A model generated the notes under the pieces. That model made no database searches and was not told where the DNA came from. It saw nothing but the letters and a program-made list of their open reading frames with translations. A stretch of DNA of 64,000 nucleotides from Aselliscus stoliczkanus (lineage: Eukaryota > Chordata > Mammalia > Chiroptera > Hipposideridae), in NCBI GenBank assembly GCA_033961575.1, contig CM066732.1, positions 113,524,687 through 113,588,686 on the forward strand. The letters run 5' to 3'. The position numbers and the translations under genes are program-made. Each line of letters starts with the position of its first letter. The stretch's first letter is position 1. Positions 11,701 through 24,244 of this stretch are shown in pieces.

Positions 11701-14700
11701 TAAAAAAAATTAATCTGTGTGGTTTTATTTTAGAAAAGCCAATGAGGGTTTGAAAAGCATAAACCCAGATGAGACAGCACCTTCTATGCGATTGCTGGCC
11801 TATGGTAAGTTGGAACTGTATGGTGTGGTTAAGAAAAAAAATAACACTTGGCATAAAAGTCATTTTTATCTTTTATATCTTTGTAGATATCAAATAGTAT
11901 ATTATTACTGTCTTGGCCTCTTGGTGTACATTGTTTATTTTTCTAGCTTTCCAGGGCCCTTATGGAAAGGGAAGTGATTGCGGGAGACTCTTATCTGTGT
12001 GTCCATTAAATATTAGCCAGGTTTGAAAGTTAGGTTTTTGACATGAATACACTCTAGTTGACTAACAGTTTCTAAGTGAGGTTTCTGTTACCTTCTCTAA
12101 GTGGTTGCCATGACTTTGCCTATACTAGGAGGACTCTTCATATTAATACAGTTACTCTCTCTTCATAGTTTTCTTTCAGAATTATGTTTTAAATATTAGA
12201 TCTAAGTCTCTATGTGTAATTAACCCATCTTTGGTCTAGGGATCACTCCTTACAATGCACATCATATCACCCCTCAAACGCAGTTCCCAGCTCTAAGCCA
12301 TCAGATTTCATGCTGCAGGCTCTGTTATCCTGAACTAAAGCCAGAGCTTCAGCATCGTATCCTCTAATTGATTGCTTCTGTGTCTTTCTAGATCTTTCTC
12401 CTTTTTCATTTCTTTGCTACATACCACTATTCATTTCCTTTTCTCTTTCCCGCTTCTCACTCAGTTCATCATTTAGCCAGGCACTTGACTTTTCTGAGCC
12501 AGCTTTCCACCGTTTCTCTAACAGCACGAGTGCCATTTCCCCTTCAACGAAAAGTATTCCCTACTCCTTGGACATTTGATTTGAAGAGAAATCGTAGCCT
12601 GAAAGGATTTAACTGTTTTTTCTTCCTCTTTAGTTTCTGGCCTGGGCTTCGGAATCATGAGTGGAGTGTTTTCCTTTGTAAATACTTTGTCTGACTCCTT
12701 GGGGCCGGGCACGGTAGGCATTCACGGAGACTCTCCCCAGTTCTTCCTCAATTCAGGTAATGTGCTTGGCAGTTATGAATGGTCAGGGTTCTGGTCTAAA
12801 TGATCATCATTTTTGGAGTTCCCTGGATTAGGAATTCTAGTGAACAGAAATATATGTTATACCTTCTAAAGGCAAAATACACTTAGAGACACCACAAAGT
12901 ACAGGACCTAGGAAAGTAAAAAGTTTGTTTAGTGCATTTTAGAATTTTAAAGTGGAATTTAGCTTGTATAAAATTTATTTTCATTTTATTATGCTAACAA
13001 TGTTGCTGTATAGTCGATATATTACAAGTGAATTTTTATAGCCTATATGCTCTTTTTGTGTTTATTAGTTTATACTTATCTTCAGTAGAAACCCTAATCT
13101 TTAATTAATTTGTCACCTTGGCCCTGTTTTGGGATAGGCAGTATAATTTAATCTTGAAATTGTGAGGAAAATGGTTCGTGTTTAACGTAAAGTAATGTCA
13201 TACATCTAAAAATGTATAACGAGTATGTATCATTTAAGGAATATCAACCCATTTTTCCTGTTCCTTGAGAACTAGAACATTAGGAGGAACTTAGAGTTTC
13301 TTGTTCTTCCTTATCACCCTTTCTCACAGGTAACCATTGATCTGATTTTGTGTTATTAATTCCCTAGGTTAACCAGGTTTGAAAGTTACGTTTTAAACAT
13401 GTGTACATGTTTTGTTTTGAAGGTAAAACATGCAAGTTTTATTTACATATATATATCTGAAGAAAATTAATACTTAGTTTTTCTGCTTTCAACATTTAAA
13501 AATAAATCATACTATATTCTTTAAAAAAGAAGTTGAGAGGAAAAAATGATAATAGATGAGTTGACCTTTTTATCCAAAGATACAGTATAAAAGGACCAAC
13601 TCATTTCATAGTGCATTTTCATCCACCAGATAAAAATTGTTATGATGCAATGATTTTAGAGTTGGTAATATACATAATTAATATAAGATTTCCCTGAAAT
13701 TCCACAAGAAGAATCTTTTAAAAGTAGCTTTTAAAAACCCCACTATGTGTGTGTGTATATATAAATATTTTTATATATTTTTATATAAATATATAATATG
13801 CTAAATTTATATATATTTTTATATAAATATATAATATGCTAAATATATATATTTTTTAGCTGAGCCATCCTGCCACCTGTTGGCAGCTTAGCTGCAGCTC
13901 AGCTCGGGCTGGGCATCAAACTGCTATTGCTCAGAGCTCAGCTCGCACTCTTGAGCAAGCTCTTAACCAACTGAGCCAACTCGGCCAGCCCTAACCTCAC
14001 TGTGTGTTTTGTTATATGCATAAGTTATCTCATTGAAATAAGTGACTCCATGCACATATTCTTTTTTTTTTTTTAAGATTTTATTGGGGAATTATTATTT
14101 ATAGGGGAGTAGAACAGCGTTGGGGAATCAGGGGAGGGGAACAGACAAGTTGTTGTCTTTTTGTTCTTCAGTCTAGTTGCGGAGGATGTTGCTTCACTGG
14201 CGCATGTTGGTATTGTCATTGCACTCTTCCCGGATGAAGCAGATCAGTCGCCGGCCTCTGGATGGTCGCTCACCATGACTATTGGCAGCTCATGCTTGCG
14301 GCCAGTCACTCATGCTGGCTGCCGGCCGCTCACTGTAGCCTGTGGCAGCCCACTGCAGCAGGAGCTGCAGCCTACACCGTCGCCGGGACTCACACAGCCC
14401 AACTCCAGATGGAGCTGTTGTTAGCTGTAGCGGGCAGTGTCACTGGCCCTCATATGTGGGATCCGAACCGGGGCTGCTGGCATCCCAAAACCAGCTCTTA
14501 ACCAATGTGCCACGCAGCTAGCCCGTGCACGTATTCTTTTAATTAAGTCGTTGTTTACCATCTATATTCATTTCTATCCTCAAGGAGCTTACCTGCTAGT
14601 AGGGGGAAGAAGACAAATAAAAAGTAATCGTTTCAGTACAGTTTAAGATAATAATAGAAAAGATATAAGGAGGTAAAAAAATATATATTGCTGCAGAATT

Positions 14701-17700
14701 TTAGAGACATTCTGTATGTTGTAGTGATCCCCACACCCACTGGCCACTTGTTCACCATTTCAGGTCAGGCCTGGGTGTCTCCTGCCTCGGTTACTGCCAT
14801 CAACCCCTAACTGGTTAGTCTTTCCTCGACATACTTTCCATATGAATCCATCCTGTACGCAGCCACCAAACTAATCCCCCCCATACAAAAATGTGTAATG
14901 GCTTTCCAAGGTCTACAGGATAAAGTCAAGGCCCTTTACATCTGGCTACAAGTTAGAGGATGGGAAAGTGTATTAATGGATCAGACTTATTTAGAGGTGC
15001 TTGCAACATAAGAAATTATCTTTCTAGGGCCGGCCGAGTGGCGCGGTGGTTAAGAGCTGGCTTGGGAAGCCAGTGGCCCTGTTTCGGGTCCCACATATGA
15101 GGGCCAGTGACACTGCCCTCAAAAACAAAACAAAACAAAACAAAATACAAATTCAAGAAATTATCTTCCTTTTAAATATCTCATAATGAGAATTTTGAAA
15201 TTTCTGGCAATTTTTTAATTATAATACTGAGTGTCAGGTTTTTAGAACAAATGTGTTATTAATAGCCAAAGTCTGTTAGAGTCCAATATAAATGAACACA
15301 ACATAATCATGAAGGGGTTTTACTGCTACAGGTTTGGTTTTTTTTTTTTTTTTTTTTTTTAGGGCAGTGTCACTGGCCCTCATATGTGGGACCCGGGGCC
15401 GCTGTCCCAAGCCAGCGCTTAACCACCGCACCACTTGGCCAGCCCTACAGTTTTGTTTTGTTTTAAGATTTTATTGGGGAATTAGGGGAGGGGAACAGTG
15501 TTGGGGAATTGGGGGAGGGGACTAGCCAAGTTGTTGTTCTTCAATCTTGGTTGTGGAGGACGCCAGTCACCATCTGGCTTCCCGTCAGCAGCTCGTGGCC
15601 TCTAAGCTCAAGGTGCTGTGTTCAGTCTTAGTTGCGGGTGGGCTTAGCCACCATCCCATGCGAGTGTAGAACCAATTGCTGTAGTTTTTAATATTGCCCA
15701 AAGTTAGTCTGTTATACTGCTACATCAACAATTTTTTTTCAGTTTTGAAGTAGCGTTCTTCAGAAAAATGGAACTTATTTTTCTGCTGGCTTCTTTCACT
15801 AGATGGTGCTAACTCCCTTTATAAACTAGGCTGTTTTCATAAGACTAGCTTAAAGTGATTCTCTTGGAAGAAAGTAAGAGAAAGGTATGCCAGCAGTCTG
15901 GGGATTGGATTTGTAATTTCTGTAAACTCATGGAAAAATTTAAATAAAATAAAATATTTTAATGTCCTTAGCTAAGTTAGAATGGCAGGCTGATTGATCA
16001 TGCTGTGACTATGTATCTGTAGAGTGAGAGAACAGCTGTTACTCTATCACGTGTGAGACTTTTTGTTATAACATTCTTTGGAGCATAAACTTTGAATTAT
16101 ACATTTAAGAAATTACTCTTAATTGCATTTAAAAATAACCCCTAACTTGGGCCCGCCGAGTGGCGCATTGGTTAAGAGATGGTTTTGGGATGCCAGCGGC
16201 CCGGTTCGGATCCCACATATGAGGGCCAGTGACACTGCCCTCTAAGCTAACAACAGCTCCACCTGGAGCTGGGCTGTGTGAGCCCCAGCGATGGTGTAGG
16301 CTGCAGCCCCTGCTGCAGTGGGCTGCCATAGGCTACAGTGAGTGACCAGCAGCCAGCGTGAGCAACCAGCAGATGGAGTGAGCTACCAAGAGCAGCTGTG
16401 AGCTGCCGTCCAGAGGCCAGCGACTGATCTGCCTCACCGGAGAAGAGCACAATGACGATACCAACATGGGCCAGTGAAGCAACGTCCTCCACAACTAGAC
16501 TGAGGAACAACAACAAAAAAAGACAGCAACTTGTCTGTTCCCCTCTCCCAATTCTCCAATAAAAAAATAAAAAAAACTAAAAAAAAAAAAAAAAACCAAA
16601 CCCTAACTCGTATACATTTGTGTTTGTTACTTATAACTGCTATTGTTACCATTTATTTAGGTATGAGCTCATTTAATATTTTTCTGTTAAATTTAGAAGT
16701 TTATATGTTAGTTTAACATATTCCATTATGAATGCCTAATAATCAAAGTAAGGAATATGGGGTCACTAATGAGTATATCTATGTTAGTGTGAATAAGATA
16801 TGTGTGATACACTGTATGATATGTGTATATACATGGGTTTTCATATTACAGGTAGTCATAGTTTATAAATAATATGTATATATGTTAATTCCTTTATATC
16901 TGTAGTTGTGTAGTAAGCTAGCTTTTGTTAGAATCATTACCATTTCTTGGTAATGCTAGATAGAGACAAAAGTATGGGGATTGGAGCCCTAAGTTCAAGT
17001 CTTACCCTGGTTTATTAATTTGCTGCTCTGGACAATTCCACTTGATCACTCATTCCACAAATAACTATTGAGCATTTTTATTCAATAGGAGTCATACGAA
17101 GCTATGAAAACACAACCCGGTTCATGTCTATGCCTTCCACTCATAGTAGGGAATAGAGGCAACAGCTAATTACAGTAAAGAGTGATCACTATTAGGAGGA
17201 GGAGAAGCCACGAGTACACAAAAGACTAACTCTAAGCCCCGCTCCGATGGTACTGTGCTTCTCCTTTGTAGTGCTTATTGCGCTTGTAATTAATTGATCA
17301 GTTATTGGTTTATGTCTTTCTCTCCAGCCGGATGCTAAGCCATGTAAGGGTAAGGACTGTGTCTGTCTTGTTCACTGCAATATTCCCAGCACCTTGTGGA
17401 GTATTTTGTTTTTACATGGACTCATAAATATTTATGTAAAAAAAATGAGAGCTCAGCACAACTTATGGAGGAAGTACTATTCAAATGGAGACTTAAAGGA
17501 TAAATATAGTCATATTCCACTTAACGAGGGGAATATGTTCTGAGAAATGTGTCAGGCGATTTTGTCATTGTGGGAACATCACAGAGCGCACTTACACACA
17601 CCTGGCTGGTACAGCCTGCTACACACCTAGGTACATGGTCCAGCCTATTGCTCCTAGGCTGCAAGCCTGCACAGCATGTGACTGTACAAAACAACACGAG

Positions 17701-20700
17701 GCTAAATCAAGCAGAGTAGAAAATGATGCAATCAAGAGATGCAGTAAATGAGAGAGGTGTGTGGCTGCTGCTGATGTGACATGGGACAGAAAGGCCACTA
17801 AGCTTTTCTTTAGGAGAAATCAGTGTGGGTCAGACCATGTGCGGAGAGTTGTGTTCAGTTCTGAGCACTGTGTTTAACAGGAATACTGCAGAACTGAAAT
17901 TGGTACAGAACATTGTCAGGGTGGTAAAAGTAGAAGCTGTGTCCTATGGGGTACAATAGAAAGTAAGGAATATTGAGCTTGAAGAAAAATAGAAGTAAGA
18001 GGAATGTGAGAGATTCATTCCATTTTTCACCCAGTGTGTCATTTCTTTGTACCGGAATTATATATTGACTCCCTTGCATGGCCTCATGGTGGCCAGAATG
18101 TACTTACCTGCCCCTGACTTTGAGCTTAATCATGTGACTTGAATTGGCCAATTAGTGAACGTGATATAAGTCAGAAGCCTAAAAAGCACTTGCATAGTTG
18201 GCCTGCCCTCTTGGGTTCTGTGCTATGTCCACTTAGCCAGGACCCCAGAATGAACATGTATAGAACAGACCTGGGCCCAGCCTGCAGTGAGGAGCCAAAC
18301 CCAGCTGCCCAGCTGAACCCAGCCTTAATTAGTCAAAGCACAGTCAACCTTTAGACCAGCGAGCACAAGAATAAATCCTTATTGTAACCCAGTGAGTTTC
18401 TGTTTTCATGTATTCACTTTTTCCCCCCCACAATATTTTTTTTTTTTTTAATGAGGGCAGTGTCACTGGCCCTCGTATGTGGGACCTGAACCGCGGCCGC
18501 GCACTTAACCACCACGCCACTCGGCCGCCCTCCCCCACAATATTTTTAAGTATAATCTCTACATTGTGGCAGTTTGTTAAATGTTTAGACTTTTTTTTTT
18601 TTTTTTTTTTGAGGGCAGCGTCACTGGCCCTCATATGTGGGATCCGAACCGGGGCTGCTGGCTTCCCAAACCAGTGCTTAACCACTGCGCCACTCCGCTG
18701 GCCCAAATGTTTAGACTTTTAAATGAAAGCTATTTATAAGCAAGACTATCTCAAATAACTACATTACCAAATGCCAAGTGGTAGAGTAAACATAATACCT
18801 ATTAATCACTCAGAGAAAATGATAGACAACAGAGATTAATCTGCAATTCTTATCCTTTTCTGAATTTATCAGAATTTTAATATCTTAAAATAAATTATCA
18901 CAATGAACTGTACTGCTTATGACACAAGGATATGCCATATGGTGTAATATGTCATCAATTTTGTCATGTCATCACATTTTTTCATTGTATCAGTAGTCTT
19001 TCCTTCAAGCTGCTCAAATAACTGAGAATGGAAAATTGTACTTTTGGAATGCCCTTTCACTAAACCTTGGCCTGTTATAGATTCTAGAAGCCTGTGATAG
19101 ATTATCAGGTATGCAGAGCACAGGCAGCCATCTTTAGGTGGTCTGCAAACAGTAGCTCGGTGGGTGGCTTCACAGAGTCTGACTGAAAGACTGAGAAGTG
19201 GCTCTTCCAGGTGTGTTCCAGGCCACACTGATGCCCCTTTCCTCACGTGGCTGAGTGGCCAGCGCCTGCTCAGGCATCTCAGTGTCTTCCGCTTCTCTAT
19301 TCTCTTCAGGCCATGTTTCTTTGTCACGTGCAAATTGGTCCTTATTTTCTCATCCACTGCTGCTTTTAATTCTTGGTGGTTTTTGTGACTTCACAGAGGT
19401 ATTTTTTTCATAGCAGTGATGAGCAGGATACTATCCTGTAAAGTGATTTGCATTGGAAAAAAGTAACATTTTTTTTTAGTAATCACCTAGCATAGTATCT
19501 CCATTCAGCCCCATAGGAATGTGTTTTATCCACTGCTTCCAATATTTATAATTTGAAGGGGGAAAAAACCCACCCTATTTCCAGGTTTATTGATCAACCT
19601 GGCCTTCCTCAGCAGCTGCAGTGTGATTTTGTGCAGCTCCCTGGCTGCGCTGGGAGTTCTGGCATTTACTGGCCGGCGCACTCCATGCCCACTTTTCACC
19701 AGGGATGCTCCTCACTGCTGGGAGCATTTGCCCCAGTTCACTCTTCTGCAGCAAATCAGAATGCTGGTATCAGGGCTGCTGCATCGCACAGTTTCTGGGG
19801 GAATTGCTCACATTGTAACGTTTTATTGATATACTCTGAGGTTTTCCAACACTATTCCTGAAACAGGTTTTAACCAAATTTCCCAGAACCTGGCTTTTCT
19901 TAATTTATGCATAAATGTTTGGAAATCTTCATGGTTCTTTTAAGGAATTAATCAACCTTGAGGTTTATTTTAAGGGATTTATTTGAGGTTCATTTTATTG
20001 GATTTTATCACCTTTTTCATTCTCCCAAAGTTCACCAAAGATGTACTTGGATATTTTGATTTACAAAGATTTACTTAAATACTTACTTAGAATGTTTACT
20101 TGAATATTTCAGTATTGAGATTTAACTCCCTTATTTCAGATGGTAGGCTGCTTTTCCATCTCTTGAGGGACTCTCCTTACATTCAGTGGAACAATAGTTT
20201 AAATACGGCTGACTTCTCATGGAAAACAATGGGACACCTTTAGTGGTGTACCTATGCCGTCTTCCTTATCTTAGCCAGTGTACTTCCATCCTTCCTGTTG
20301 CTCAGGCTACAAACCCTGGAGCAATTCCTGATTCTTCCCTTTTCCTTATAACTCACATCCAATCCAACTACAAATCTCACCTCCAGTTTCCATTTAAATC
20401 TCCACCCAGGTTCTTAACGGGGTTGATTTTGCTTTTCTTTGCATTCATATATGACAGCAGAAATAGATGGTTTGAGAGCTGGTTTGGAGCAAACATTTAA
20501 AGAAAAGGTAAATCTAATGATGCTGAAAGTATTCCAGAGCTGAGATGAACACGGAAAGGTCCTAGGTAATTTCATGAAGTCAGTGAAGCATTAATACAAA
20601 CTAGTAGAATCCTGAGAGCCCACACTCCCTGCCTGCCGCCAGAAGGTGGAATCCCCATTAGAGATTTGTATATACCCCAGGTTCCCATGAGTATTGCTTT

Positions 20701-23700
20701 AGACCCCATGCTCCCGATGGCAGCTGCCACCAGTGAGTTTTGGCGTGGTTTATTCAGCATTTCTGTGATAATAGCTGACTAATACAGAGAGCTTTGAATA
20801 ATTTTTGATGTGCCGCATATGGGAAAAAACATTGACTTGTGATTCTTCAAAGAGCCTTCTTAGGATCAACAAGGAGTTTGGAGCAGGGTCTCTGAATCTC
20901 AGCACTATTGACATTTGTGGGTCAGATGATTCTTTGTTGGGGGGACTGTCTTGTATATTGTACAGTGTTTAACAGCACTCTTGGGTTCTATCCACTATAT
21001 GCCAGAGGCAACTAAAAATGTCTACAGACATCGACAAATGCCCTCAAGTGGCAAAATCATCCTTGTTGAGAATCACTGAGTTAGAAGGCAGATTTGAATT
21101 GGGTTTGAGAAGGAACTTTCCTGCAGTGACTGTTTTAATGAAGTAAGCTCCTAAAATGGAAGTATTTGAAGTGGACCTGTGGGATCTACTTTTTTGTTGC
21201 ATACGGGACTAGATCAGATGACTTCTAAGGGGCTCCAGTGCCGACTCTTCCCCACTCATGAGCTAATTTGAGGAGAGACTTTCCTTATTCTTCGACATTT
21301 GCTAAAGGGACTTTAAACATAAAATCATATCCTTGGCTCTCTGTCCAGCTCATGAACATCTTCAGGAACATTTTCGTAAATATGAAATGATAAATGCTAT
21401 TTAAATGCCTGTAGTCATTCAGATTGCTCTCTGGACCTCTCCTTTATGATCTGGGTGGTATTAAAGAACAGTATTACACCTTTCCTATGGCCAGGTAATA
21501 TGAGATGGTTTTCAAAACATCATTTTTTAATCTTGGAGAATGTTATTTGATTAGGAATATATGTATATCTATACTACAATAAACTAGGCTACAGAATACT
21601 CTTATATTTTTAAAAAAAGTAAAAGTGTAAAGTTAAATCCCTGTTTCAGGAAAGGCATGTTCAAAAACATTTAGTTCTGTAGCCTGACTCCTACTTGGGC
21701 TGCATCATTGGAGAGCTCCCAAGAACCCAGAGAATTTCTGCAACCAAGAGGGATGCAGAAGTGCCCAGAACCTTGACACTCCAGATCCTCCTCTTACTTG
21801 GAAAAAGAAGCCAGAAGCCCACTGGTAATCACATCCTGCCCCTGGGCAGCTGAGGCTGAGCCTTGGCTTTGGGCCTGTCTTCCTCTGAGCCAAGCAGCAC
21901 TTGGCTCTCTGGCATGGTTAGGGAGCCTCTGAAGTTGTCAGGGGAAGCCAGATGATAGCATTTTCCATGCTGGCAGGATCCAGTATTAGAATTAGTTGCT
22001 CTCTTAGACTGTTTGCAAGGACAGAAAAGTAGATACCAGGAATGAAGGAGAGAGGGACAGAAAATGAGATTTATGAACCTGTGTGCTAGAGCACTTGAGT
22101 TATATACTCAGGAAGGATAAAAGAGCCAAGCAGTAAATGTAGCCTCTTAAAGGTAACACTAGAATATGTTGCTTAGAAATAGGTTAGATTGAAACATTCT
22201 GTACCAAGAGAATTTGATTTAAAAGATTATTAGAAGAGGAAGTCTATTATCAAACTAGATAGCTATAATTTCACAGATACACAATACTTTCTAGAATTGC
22301 TCAGCTTCTGATTAATGTTCCAAAACATTAGAAATTATGGATGTTCCTTTTATTAATATGGATTATAAGCTAATTTTGATATTCTTATGATTAACTTAGA
22401 GAAGTTTTATTTTTCTACTTTTAAGAATATTAGAACAAAGCAAATTTTAGGGTTAGATTCACTGAAGGACTTTTTGAATTTTATATTTAGGAATATGAAA
22501 TGCAAAATGTTTTGTAATTAAAAGATAGTACTCTAGAGATCCTATTAGCAAATATTCATTTCTAGTGGGAGTTAATTCTATGTATTAGAAGTATCAAAAT
22601 GTATGCATATAGGAGTATCAAGTATGTATGTAGCTCTGGCTACAGGTATGCTGCAGAATAGTTTATGTATTCATGTCTCAGTTTCTGTTGGACCTCTAAC
22701 CAATTGCAAAGGGAAGAAACAATAAATCCCAGTATTCTAAATAACACAGTGCAGTAGTACAAGCTTATGATGACCATGGAAGCCAGCCGGAAACTAATGT
22801 TAGCTGACTAAATAAGCAGTCAAGTGGAAATGTACAGTGTCCAAGATTTCCCCTTTAGATGTTGTGTTAATAAGACAGTAAATTGATAGAATGGAGCCAG
22901 GATCCATTAGACTGAGTTTTGTGCATCACGATAGCCCGGTACCAGGACAGTGCCTGGCATAGACAGAAGCACAGCTATAGCTTCACTTTGGAGATAGGAG
23001 CAATCCATAAGAGAGATTGTTTAGCAGGAAAGGGCCCTGCACACACAAATGTGGACCTGGAATTTGGGGGAAAAAAAGGTCAGGGCTTTTTTATCTTAAG
23101 GACGCTTGTCTGAAATACAAAACAATGCTCTTTTGAGAGAATGAACTGAAAATTCCATAAGAAAGAGCATTTTCCAAGTAGCTGAACTCCAGGCCTTGAC
23201 CATGAGAGCTTGACTGGCTGGTTCAATATTTGTGGCCATGCAGAGAGAGAGGGGCAAACAGGCTGACAAGTAGATGACACGTTAACGGTGTCATTGCTTT
23301 CTCTTGACATTTGATCGACATCTAGGACTTAGAAAAACCTTCAAGTGTGAACACTTGTGCCTGTATAGATCGCAGATTCCTGATATAAACTTAATTGCTG
23401 AGTGTCTTCAGTGGTCTCAGCTCTACACGGTCACATCACCACCAGACGTTACCTTCAGGGCACCTTTCCTTTCCAGGACCATCAGTGGGATTAAAATACA
23501 TCATTTTAGTTTGATCTATCATTGTCCCAAACTTAAAAAAAAAAATCCCTCTTCTACTTTGAAGTATTTACCATTTATGGAAATGATAGCATGCTATCAC
23601 TGGATGTAACAACTTGCTTTCCTCCAACCATGACAGCTATGTCTTTTTAATATTGTTTTGGAAACAAAAACTCATAGACACAGACAATAGTTTAGTGGTT

Positions 23701-24184
23701 ACCAGAGGGTAAGGGGGGAGGAGGGTGACAGATGTGATAGATGAGGGTAAAAGAGATCAAATATATGGTGATGGAAGGAGAACTGGCTCTGGGTGGTGAA
23801 CACACAATGTGATATATAGATGATGTATTACAGAATTGTACACCTGAAACCTATGCAGTTTTATTTTTTTTTCTATGCAGCTTTACTAACAATTGTCACC
23901 CCAATAAACTTTAATAAATAAATAAATAATATTGTTTTGCATGTTTTTGACTTTGTATAAGTAAAATAATAGCCATTTTTCCACACTATACTGCCCTCTC
24001 CCCCCACTCAACATTACAGTCCCAAGATCATGTATATTGTAGATCCATGTGTAAATACACCACAGTTTATCCATTCTGGTAATGATGGACATTTTTTGTT
24101 ATTACAAATAGTGCTGATGTAAAGATTCTTGTGTGTGTATATATATATATCTTGTGTGTGCGTATATATATATGCACATATATA

Positions 24185-24244
<60 letters not shown>

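Noticed and set aside
14161..14646. Several overlapping open frames
   Set aside because: They are translations of the long SINE at 14066-14525 and its flank.
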